DNA from: JAFLBB01 sp040007195
Lineage (GTDB): Bacteria > Acidobacteriota > Terriglobia > Bryobacterales > Bryobacteraceae
NCBI GenBank assembly: GCA_040007195.1
Contig: JBDTVQ010000229.1
Span: 1 to 11,072, forward strand
Reading direction: 5' to 3'
Length of the DNA stretch: 11,072 nucleotides
Shown here piece by piece: positions 5,702 through 11,072 of this stretch. Position 1 is the first letter of the stretch; each line of letters opens with the position of its first letter. Under the pieces are notes generated by a model. That model searched no databases. It saw nothing but the letters and a program-made list of their open reading frames with translations, and was not told the origin of the DNA. The position numbers and the translations under genes were made by a program.

Positions 5702-7320
5702 CCAACACATGGAAGCTTCTCACCGCGCTTGCGGGCGCCAATCTCGCATGGAGCCAGGTTACGTTCGACCGCTTGCTCAACGCCGATAAAGAGCCGCAAA
5801 ACTGGATGACCTATTCGGGCTCCTACAAGGGCTGGCGCTACAGCCCGCTCGATCAGGTGAACCGCACGAACGCCGGCAAACTGAAGGTCGCCTGGATTTA
5901 CCAGATGCCCATCACCGAACGCATCGAGACGACGCCCCTCGTTGCCGACGGCATCATGTACTTGAGCGAGCCGCCGTCGAACGTGGTCGCGCTCGATGCT
6001 GCCACGGGCCGTCCATTCTGGCGCTACCGGCGCAGTTTGCCGGCGAAGATCAACGTCTGCTGTGGACAGGTGAACCGCGGTGTCGCGGTCTCTGGCGATC
6101 AAGTCATCGTGGGCACCGTCGATGCGCATCTGGTCGCGCTTCACGCCAAGACAGGCGCCGTCTTGTGGGATATCGAAGTGGCCGACTACAAATCGGGCTA
6201 CAGCCTTACCGGCGCGCCGCTCATCGTGAAGGACATGGTGATCACGGGCATCGCGGGCGGCGAGTATGGCATTCGCGGTTTCCTGGACGCCTACGACATC
6301 AAGACGGGGAAACGCCGCTGGCGCTTCTGGACGGTTCCCGAGCCAGGTCAGCCCGGAAGTGAATCGTGGAAGGGCGATGCGTGGAAACATGGCGGTGGTC
6401 CCACGTGGGTCACCGGTTCGTTCGACCCGTCCCAGAACCTCATCATCTGGGGCACCGGCAACCCGTCTCCCGATTGGAATGGCGACGTGCGTCCCGGCGA
6501 CAATCTCTACACCGACTCGGCTATCGCCCTCGACGCGGACACTGGCAAGCTGAAATGGCATTACCAGTTTGTTCCGCATGACGTGCATGATTGGGATGCA
6601 GTTCAGGTGCCGGTGCTTGTCGACGGCGACTGGCAAGGCAAACCGCGCAAGATGATCTATTGGGCGCACCGTTGCGGCTTTTTCTACGTGCTCGACCGCA
6701 CTACCGGAGAATTTCTTCTGGGCAAACCGTTCGCTACGCAGACGTGGGCTGAAGGAATCGATGCCAAGGGCCGGCCTATTCGAAAGCCGGGTATCGATCC
6801 ATCACCCGAGGGCACCTACTTGTGGCCGGGCGTCCAAGGCGCGACCAACTGGTATTCCCCTTCCTACAATCCCCTCACCAGCCTGTTTTATCTCACCGCA
6901 TGGGAGAACAAGGGGCTCTACCGCAAGGGCGATGCCGAATACATCGCGGGCAACCGCTACATCGGAAGCATTCCGGAGATCGACCTCACTGACGAACCGG
7001 GCTGGGGCGCCATCCGCGCGATCAATCCTAAAACCGGCGAACGTGTTTGGGAACACAAGATGCACACCAAGCCATGGTCCGGCGTATTGACTACCGCGGG
7101 CAAATTACTTTTCGGCAGTACGGGCGGCTGGATCTCGCGCGAACGCACGGCAATGGAGAGCTACTTCTTTGCCCTCGATGCCGAGAGCGGGCGGGAGTTG
7201 TGGCGCATCAATTTGGGCGGCACGATGGCGAGCAATCCCATGAGCTACAGCGTGAACGGCAGGCAGATGGTCGTCATGCCCGCGGGCAGCGGAATCTTCG
7301 CATTCAGCCTGCCGGAATAA
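5698..7320 (+). CDS. PQQ-dependent dehydrogenase (quinoprotein alcohol/glucose dehydrogenase family), lanthanide-type motif
   Basis: 540 residues with a signal peptide (about 1-20, ending AWSQ). This is a periplasmic eight-bladed propeller that oxidises an alcohol or sugar using PQQ. Visible landmarks are the vicinal disulfide C121-C122, E189 in GGEYGIRG and N255 in GTGNPSPDWNG (both matching metal ligands of methanol dehydrogenase), catalytic base D298, and R325 in AHRCGFFYVLDR (PQQ contact). Propeller repeats of the form AxDxxTGxxxW recur at ALDADTGKLKW, AINPKTGERVW and ALDAESGRELW. D300, two residues after the catalytic Asp in HDWDA, sits where lanthanide-dependent enzymes (XoxF, PedH) have the extra Asp and the calcium enzyme MxaF has Ala. 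There is no fused heme domain; the cytochrome is the coupled upstream gene. Substrate is not predictable, and the regular MxaF/XoxF length is a little greater. Confidence 0.93.
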   Translation: MTNTWKLLTALAGANLAWSQVTFDRLLNADKEPQNWMTYSGSYKGWRYSPLDQVNRTNAGKLKVAWIYQMPITERIETTPLVADGIMYLSEPPSNVVALDAATGRPFWRYRRSLPAKINVCCGQVNRGVAVSGDQVIVGTVDAHLVALHAKTGAVLWDIEVADYKSGYSLTGAPLIVKDMVITGIAGGEYGIRGFLDAYDIKTGKRRWRFWTVPEPGQPGSESWKGDAWKHGGGPTWVTGSFDPSQNLIIWGTGNPSPDWNGDVRPGDNLYTDSAIALDADTGKLKWHYQFVPHDVHDWDAVQVPVLVDGDWQGKPRKMIYWAHRCGFFYVLDRTTGEFLLGKPFATQTWAEGIDAKGRPIRKPGIDPSPEGTYLWPGVQGATNWYSPSYNPLTSLFYLTAWENKGLYRKGDAEYIAGNRYIGSIPEIDLTDEPGWGAIRAINPKTGERVWEHKMHTKPWSGVLTTAGKLLFGSTGGWISRERTAMESYFFALDAESGRELWRINLGGTMASNPMSYSVNGRQMVVMPAGSGIFAFSLPE

Positions 7321-7323
7321 TAA

Positions 7324-7351
7324 GCGGTTGCGTGCGACACCCGCGAACCGC
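7324..7351 (+). terminator. GC-rich hairpin just after the PQQ dehydrogenase stop
   Basis: GCGGTT (7324-7329) pairs with AACCGC (7346-7351), and a further 3 bp form inside after a one-base bulge, leaving a loop of about 9 nt. It begins 3 nt after the TAA but has no T-tract, so it may be an mRNA 3'-end stabiliser or a factor-dependent end, not a classical intrinsic terminator. A second small hairpin, GCAGGC...GCCTGC, lies at 7419-7438. Nothing else is recognisable between 7352 and 7506. Confidence 0.35.
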
Positions 7352-7506
7352 CCGCGAAATGGCAATGCGCGAAATGGAATGCCAGCGTGCGGCGTCGTTA
7401 CACGCTCGGTGAAATTCGGCAGGCAATCACTGGCCTGCTTGAGAAAGCTGAGTCGGGTGTCCACATTCCGGGACGTTTGCACAGCCAGGCTGAAAGGTGG
7501 GGTCGT

Positions 7507-7581
7507 TGGAGCGGGAGATGGGAATCGAACCCACGACCAACAGCTTGGAAGGCTGTGACTCTACCACTGAGTTACTCCCGC
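7507..7581 (-). tRNA. tRNA-Gly (anticodon UCC)
   Basis: Read on the minus strand this is a complete cloverleaf: acceptor stem GCGGGAG/CTCCCGC (7581-7575 with 7517-7511), D-arm ACTC-AGTGGTA-GAGT, anticodon stem ACAGC/GCTGT with loop CTTCCAA giving anticodon TCC, a five-base variable region TGGTC, and T-arm GTGGG-TTCGATT-CCCAT. The discriminator T and the CCA end are encoded at 7510-7507. It reads GGA codons (and possibly GGG by wobble). It lies 32 nt downstream of the sugar transferase gene on the same strand and may be cotranscribed with it, as no promoter is evident in the short gap. Confidence 0.96.
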
Positions 7582-7613
7582 ACCGGAGCAGTTTCAATTC
7601 TACCGCAAGGCCC

Positions 7614-8999
7614 TTATTGCGCGCCCCTCGAGAGCAGCATTACCTTTGCCGTGTGGAACATCACGAGGAAGTCGAGCGCCGGCGACAGGCTCTTAATGTA
7701 GTAGAGGTCGTATTCGAGCTTCTTCACCGTATCTTCAATCGTGTCGCCGTATTTGTGGTTGATCTGGGCCCAGCCGGTGATCCCCGACCGAACGACGTGA
7801 CGCTGGCGGTAGAACGGAATCTGCTCGCTTAGCGTGGCGACAAACTCCGGCCGCTCCGGCCGGGGCCCGACCACCGACATCTCACTACGCAGAACGTTGA
7901 ACAACTGCGGCAACTCGTCGATTCGCGACTTGCGCAGAAACCTGCCAAGCGGGGTGATGCGCGGGTCGTTCCGTTGCGCCCACACAGCCCCGGTCTTGGC
8001 CTCGGCGTCGGCTCGCATGGAACGGAATTTATAGATTGTAAAGACCTTCCCGTTCAGCCCAACCCGCTGTTGTTTGTACAGCGCCGGGCCGGGCGAGGTC
8101 AACTTTACAAGAACCGCCGCCAATACCATGATCGGCGCCACAAGGATCAATCCCGTCAGCGCGATGACCCACGAATACATCGACTGCACTCTCACCATCA
8201 ACGGCCCTGGCCCGAGCTTGGAGGTGAAGATCAGCTGCGACGGGCGGATCTGCTCGGTGCATACGCGCTGGAACACCTGCTCAAATGTCGTGGATGCCTC
8301 TTCGATTTGCACCCCCGCGAATCCCAGATCGAGCAATTCGTACACAGGCATCTTTTGTCGTCGCTCACGCAGTCCAACAACGACTCGATTGATCCTGTGT
8401 TCCTCGACGACTTTCCGTAAATCGCAGATCGGCCCCAGCCATCCGCCCGACCCATTTTCCCCCTCTACGGGATCGTCGTCCAATACACCGCTGAATGTCA
8501 TGCCTAGCTCCGGACGGCTTCGGATCTGCTCGGCGATCTGCAGTGACACCGGGCTGGCGCCCAAAAATAGGACGCGCTCCCCGGCCAGGTTGCCCATGAT
8601 CGCGTCCGACAGGGCGATGCGCCACAACGGGAGAACAACCAACAGAATGACGCTCCCGGTCACCATCATCCAGCGGGGCAGCACCAGTTCCGGCTTGACG
8701 TAGCTGAGGACTGCCTGCAGAAGAAATGCGAAACCGAAAACCAGGCAAATTTGTTGCAACAGCACGACCTTGTTGGTCACGCGAAGTTGATCGTAGAGAT
8801 CCTGCAAGTACAGGCCCAGCAGGATGCCAAGTACCATTAAACCGATCCGCAGCAGGCCATCGTCATAGAGCAGCCATACCGTCGCATCGATGTTCGAATG
8901 GAGATATGCCGCGGCTGCGTATGCACTCGCAATGAGAGCAATTTCGCAGATGATCGCGCCGAGTACCGAGGCCGGGATCAACTGAAGTAGCGAGCGCAT
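7614..8999 (-). CDS. Polyprenyl-phosphate sugar-1-phosphate transferase, EPS type (TIGR03013 / PEP-CTERM EpsB-like)
   Basis: 461 residues. It transfers a sugar-1-phosphate from a nucleotide sugar to undecaprenyl phosphate at the inner membrane, the first step of exopolysaccharide repeat assembly. Four hydrophobic segments (about 9-33, 50-66, 78-101 and 108-128) are followed by a Rossmann-like CoA_binding_3 region starting RVLFLGAS (142-149), a fifth membrane segment near 276-300, and the Bac_transf catalytic domain. The latter shows YKFRSM, RIDELPQLFNVL with the D361-E362 acid pair, SVVGPRPERPEF, and GITGWAQIN. The GAVWAQRNDPRITPLGRFLRK segment and the ending LLSRGAQ resemble the sugar transferases associated with PEP-CTERM/exosortase loci. 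No other EPS gene is visible nearby, so it is either isolated or at the edge of a locus. No strong Shine-Dalgarno sequence precedes the ATG at 8999. Confidence 0.93.
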   Translation of the reverse strand: MRSLLQLIPASVLGAIICEIALIASAYAAAAYLHSNIDATVWLLYDDGLLRIGLMVLGILLGLYLQDLYDQLRVTNKVVLLQQICLVFGFAFLLQAVLSYVKPELVLPRWMMVTGSVILLVVLPLWRIALSDAIMGNLAGERVLFLGASPVSLQIAEQIRSRPELGMTFSGVLDDDPVEGENGSGGWLGPICDLRKVVEEHRINRVVVGLRERRQKMPVYELLDLGFAGVQIEEASTTFEQVFQRVCTEQIRPSQLIFTSKLGPGPLMVRVQSMYSWVIALTGLILVAPIMVLAAVLVKLTSPGPALYKQQRVGLNGKVFTIYKFRSMRADAEAKTGAVWAQRNDPRITPLGRFLRKSRIDELPQLFNVLRSEMSVVGPRPERPEFVATLSEQIPFYRQRHVVRSGITGWAQINHKYGDTIEDTVKKLEYDLYYIKSLSPALDFLVMFHTAKVMLLSRGAQ

Positions 9000-9212
9000 T
9001 AGTCTGGTGGACCCCTGTAAACCGCAGGAGACTCTCCATTTTGACAGAGCCAGCCCAGGATTGCACTTCCAGATAAACCGATGGTGAGTTCTGCGTTCCC
9101 CTCATACCCGATGTTTTTGTCCAGTATTATCTTTCGTGTTTACAGAGGTTTGACGATGATGTGTGGCGTAACAGGATTGACGGGGTATCCGCAGGGTGTT
9201 AGCCTCATATAG

Positions 9213-9225
9213 GACTAGATCAGTC
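9213..9225 (+). promoter_or_regulatory. Candidate IscR type-1-like operator
   Basis: GACT-AGATC-AGTC is an inverted repeat with a 5-nt spacer and agrees with the core of the known IscR type-1 site (GACT-RWWWY-AGTC) at 12 of 13 positions. The flanking ATA (9207-9209 region) is partly present upstream; the downstream flank does not match. It lies about 30 nt before the rrf2 start and directly next to a TATAGG box, a position suited to repression of the operon by its own first gene product. Confidence 0.6.
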
Positions 9226-9237
9226 TTAGAGGACTGA
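9220..9237 (+). repeat. Second dyad overlapping the operator (TCAGTC / GACTGA)
   Basis: TCAGTC (9220-9225) and GACTGA (9232-9237) form a 6-bp inverted repeat around TTAGAG. The right arm of the operator is thus shared by two dyads, and GGACT occurs as a direct repeat at 9212 and 9231. This could be a second regulator half-site or a small hairpin in the leader. Confidence 0.4.
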
Positions 9238-9255
9238 ATCTGTCGCTATTCATCC

Positions 9256-9750
9256 ATGTTGAAGCTGACCAAACGATCCGATTACGGCCTCATCGCCCTG
9301 CGCCATTTGGCGTTGGCTGCCGATGAAGTCTCGGCCTCGGCTTCGGCAAAAGAGATCTCTACTGCATACCGGATTCCGCTTCCCTTGCTTGCCAAAGTCC
9401 TCCAAACGTTGGCCAAGAATGGCTTTTTGGCGTCCGAACAAGGTACGCGCGGCGGTTACCGCTTGGCCCGCTCTGCCGACCGTATCACTACTCTCGAAGT
9501 GATTCGCGCCATCGACGGCCCCGTGATTCTCACCTCGTGCTTCACCCATGATGGCGGAGAATGTGAGCAATTTGACACATGTACGGTGAAATCGCCGTTG
9601 AAGAAGGTGCACGAAGGCATCTTAAGGCTGCTGGAAGCGACCACCGTTGCTGACTTGGCAAGCGATAAGGGTGCCTTCGGCCACCCCGCTTTGATCGGCA
9701 TTCATCCCGCCGCCGAAATGACTACCTCCATGAGGAAGCTGACACAATGA
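9256..9750 (+). CDS. Rrf2 family transcriptional regulator, IscR-like
   Basis: 164 residues. It binds DNA as a dimer through an N-terminal winged helix (MLKLTKRSDYGLIALRHLAL, then KEISTAYRIPLPLLAKVLQT as the recognition region and GTRGGYRLAR as the wing), and probably senses Fe-S status. Three cysteines, C95, C103 and C109, lie where IscR has C92, C98 and C104 binding a [2Fe-2S] cluster. The first spacing is 7 instead of 5 residues, and the IscR His ligand position three after the last Cys is K112; H98 between the first two Cys is an alternative ligand. The gene is followed by iscS with an ATGA overlap, and an IscR-type site lies upstream, so autoregulation of an isc operon is likely. The start matches the family N-terminus, although no Shine-Dalgarno sequence is visible. 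IscR or a SUF-type regulator are both possible names. Confidence 0.92.
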   Translation: MLKLTKRSDYGLIALRHLALAADEVSASASAKEISTAYRIPLPLLAKVLQTLAKNGFLASEQGTRGGYRLARSADRITTLEVIRAIDGPVILTSCFTHDGGECEQFDTCTVKSPLKKVHEGILRLLEATTVADLASDKGAFGHPALIGIHPAAEMTTSMRKLTQ

Positions 9751-10961
9751 AGTTCCCTATCTATTTGGATAATCACGCCACGACGCCGATGGATCCTCGC
9801 GTCCTGGAAGCCATGATGCCGTATTTTCAGGATCTGTTCGGCAATGCCGCCAGCCGCAATCACGCCTTCGGCTGGGCCGCCGAGGAAGCTGTCGAAAACG
9901 GCCGCAAACAAATTGCCAGTCTCATTGGCGCGAACGCAAAAGAGATCATTTTCACCAGCGGCGCGACAGAATCCACGAACCTCGCCATCAAAGGCGTTGC
10001 TGAGATGTACGCCGAACGCGGCAACCACATCATCACGGCTGCCACCGAGCACAAGGCCACGCTCGACACCTGCAAGCGCCTGGAAAAGGATGGCTGCCGG
10101 GTCACCTTCCTGCCCGTCATGGCCGACGGCCTGATCGACCTGGATATGCTGCGCGAATCGCTCACCGACAAAACCATCCTGGTGAGCATCATGTACGCCA
10201 ATAACGAAATTGGCGTGATTCAGCCGGTGGCCGAAATCGGCAAGATCTGCAAAGAACGCGGCGTGCTCTTCCATTGCGACGCCGTGCAGGCCGTGGGCAA
10301 AATCCCCGTCAACGTCATCAGGGACAACATCGACCTGATGTCCATCTCCGGGCACAAGATTTATGGGCCCAAGGGCGTGGGCGCTTTGTACGTGCGCCGC
10401 CGCAATCCGCGCGTGCAGTTGACCGCGCAGATCGATGGCGGTGGCCATGAACGAGGAATGCGCTCCGGCACGCTCAATGTCCCCGGCATCGTCGGCCTCG
10501 GCAAGGCCTGCGAATTGGCGCAGCACGAAATGGGCGCCGAGTCGGTACGCATGGCCTCGATGCGCGACCGCTTGCGCGACAAACTGATGGCCGCGCTCGA
10601 CGAAACCTACATCAATGGTTCGCAGACGCACCGGTTGCCAAACAACCTCAATATCAGCTTTGCTTACGTTGAAGGCGAGTCGCTGCTGATGGGCATTAAT
10701 GATGTCGCTGTTTCCAGCGGTTCTGCTTGCACTTCGGCCACGCTCGAGCCTAGCTACGTGCTGAAAGCGCTCGGTGCCGGCGACGATTTGGCTCATTCGA
10801 GCATCCGATTTGGTATCGGGCGCTTCAATACGGAAGAAGAGATCGACTACACCGCGGAGAAGGTGATCAGCGTCGTGCGGAAGTTGCGCGAACTGTCGCC
10901 TCTCTACGAAATGGTCAAAGAAGGCATCGACCTGACGAAGGTCCAATGGACGGCCCACTAA
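9747..10961 (+). CDS. iscS: Cysteine desulfurase IscS
   Basis: 404 residues, the same length as E. coli IscS. This PLP enzyme removes sulfur from L-cysteine as a persulfide and hands it to the scaffold IscU for Fe-S clusters, and to tRNA-thiolation partners. Visible residues are H102 in TEHKATLD (stacks on PLP), D178 and Q181 in CDAVQAVGK, PLP lysine K204 in SGHKIYGPKG, and the persulfide C328 in SSGSACTSA within the flexible loop. The C-terminal tail MVKEGIDLTKVQW is the IscU-binding tail that marks the IscS group rather than SufS or NifS. Its ATG overlaps the stop of the Rrf2 gene (ATGA), and iscU follows after 23 nt, so the order is rrf2-iscS-iscU as in the classical isc operon. Confidence 0.97.
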   Translation: MKFPIYLDNHATTPMDPRVLEAMMPYFQDLFGNAASRNHAFGWAAEEAVENGRKQIASLIGANAKEIIFTSGATESTNLAIKGVAEMYAERGNHIITAATEHKATLDTCKRLEKDGCRVTFLPVMADGLIDLDMLRESLTDKTILVSIMYANNEIGVIQPVAEIGKICKERGVLFHCDAVQAVGKIPVNVIRDNIDLMSISGHKIYGPKGVGALYVRRRNPRVQLTAQIDGGGHERGMRSGTLNVPGIVGLGKACELAQHEMGAESVRMASMRDRLRDKLMAALDETYINGSQTHRLPNNLNISFAYVEGESLLMGINDVAVSSGSACTSATLEPSYVLKALGAGDDLAHSSIRFGIGRFNTEEEIDYTAEKVISVVRKLRELSPLYEMVKEGIDLTKVQWTAH

Positions 10962-10971
10962 GGGCTCCCGG

Positions 10972-10976
10972 AAGGA
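10972..10976 (+). promoter_or_regulatory. Ribosome binding site of iscU
   Basis: AAGGA lies 8 nt before ATG 10985 in the 23-nt gap after iscS. It is one of the few clear Shine-Dalgarno sequences in the window and supports the iscU start. Confidence 0.65.
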
Positions 10977-10984
10977 ATTAGAAA

Positions 10985-11072
10985 ATGGCCTACTCCGACA
11001 AAGTTCTCGACCACTACAACAACCCGCGCAACGTGGGCTCGATGGATAAGGCTGACCCTCATGTCGGCACCG
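10985..11072 (+). CDS. iscU: Fe-S cluster assembly scaffold IscU (3' partial)
   Basis: Only the first 29 codons are in the window. MAYSDKVLDHYNNPRNVG followed by SMDK is the conserved IscU N-terminus, including the DHY and NPRNVG elements. The three cluster-binding cysteines would come later and cannot be checked. IscU holds the nascent [2Fe-2S] cluster built with sulfur from IscS. The gene follows iscS closely with a good ribosome binding site. The N-terminal half of a NifU protein begins similarly, but the MAYSDKV start and the iscS neighbour favour IscU. Confidence 0.93.
   Translation, partial: MAYSDKVLDHYNNPRNVGSMDKADPHVGT

Larger units (their letters stand above)
9000..9255. promoter_or_regulatory. 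Divergent intergenic region between the sugar transferase and rrf2-iscS genes
   Basis: 256 nt without a credible gene. For the rightward operon, TTGACG occurs twice (9150-9155 and 9177-9182); the second has a poor -10 at normal spacing (TAGCCT, 9200-9205), and TATAGG (9208-9213) abuts the operator. A consensus TTGACA (9041-9046, + strand) has no matching -10. For the leftward gene the best -10 is GATAAT on the minus strand (9131-9126), with no convincing -35. Both genes must be driven from here, but I cannot fix either promoter. Confidence 0.5.

Noticed and set aside
5662..6669. 335-residue open frame on the minus strand opposite the PQQ dehydrogenase
   Set aside because: Lies completely against a well-supported coding region and shows no family features.
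7384..7406. AGCGTG...CACGCT hairpin as a terminator
   Set aside because: A 6-bp stem with an 11-nt loop and no T-run; too weak to call.
7387..7701. Small open frame starting MRRRYTLGEIRQAITGLL
   Set aside because: It runs through the complement of the tRNA-Gly gene (giving the well-known false peptide WESNPRPTAW) and into the 3' end of the sugar transferase on the other strand.
9150..9182. TTGACG at 9150 and 9177 as a regulatory direct repeat
   Set aside because: The shared core is only about 6-7 nt with unlike flanks, so chance is sufficient. At most the second copy is a -35 element.
9702..10958. 418-residue open frame on the minus strand opposite iscS
   Set aside because: It mirrors the full iscS gene, whose catalytic residues are intact. 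The translation is rich in His, Asp and Val and has no recognisable domain, as expected of an antisense shadow in GC-rich DNA.

Overview
The window looks like a piece of a GC-rich chromosome from an acidobacterium-like soil bacterium (Solibacter/Bryobacter type). This is an inference from gene content: a Tat-exported COG3618-like amidohydrolase, an Asp-box lipoprotein, a TIGR02603-type cytochrome beside a PQQ dehydrogenase, a PEP-CTERM-type EPS sugar transferase, and an Rrf2-IscS-IscU operon. No rRNA or other taxonomic marker is present. Both window edges cut genes.

Left block (1-4870, + strand): five tightly packed genes, probably one transcript. They are an enolase-superfamily enzyme of the MenC/N-acylamino-acid racemase lineage (5' end missing), an exported amidohydrolase-fold protein with altered metal-site motifs, an HpcH/HpaI class II aldolase, a double-SIS sugar-phosphate isomerase/deaminase resembling the isomerase half of GlmS, and a secreted, probably lipid-anchored, Asp-box (sialidase-like) protein. 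Gaps or overlaps are 3, -4, -14 and 7 nt. Together they resemble a catabolic cluster for a sugar acid, amino sugar or related conjugate. The substrate cannot be read from the sequence.

Middle block (4871-7320, + strand): a 60-nt gap holds a promoter candidate overlapping a short dyad sequence that I recognise as a widely dispersed intergenic repeat. It is followed by a two-gene operon: a secreted diheme cytochrome c and a PQQ-dependent dehydrogenase whose active site carries the Asp-x-Asp arrangement associated with lanthanide dependence. The dehydrogenase would oxidise an alcohol or sugar in the periplasm and pass electrons to the cytochrome.

Minus-strand block (7507-8999): a tRNA-Gly(UCC) gene with encoded CCA lies just downstream of a membrane polyprenyl-phosphate sugar transferase for exopolysaccharide synthesis.

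Right block (9000-11072, + strand): a 256-nt divergent intergenic region with a near-consensus IscR type-1 half-site pair, then an Rrf2/IscR-like regulator, the cysteine desulfurase IscS (translationally coupled by ATGA), and the first 29 codons of the scaffold IscU. This is an autoregulated Fe-S cluster assembly operon.

I see no CRISPR array, insertion sequence, phage gene or defence system. The points most worth following up are the non-canonical amidohydrolase within the five-gene cluster, the predicted lanthanide-type PQQ dehydrogenase, and the IscR-like operator paired with a regulator of unusual cysteine spacing.
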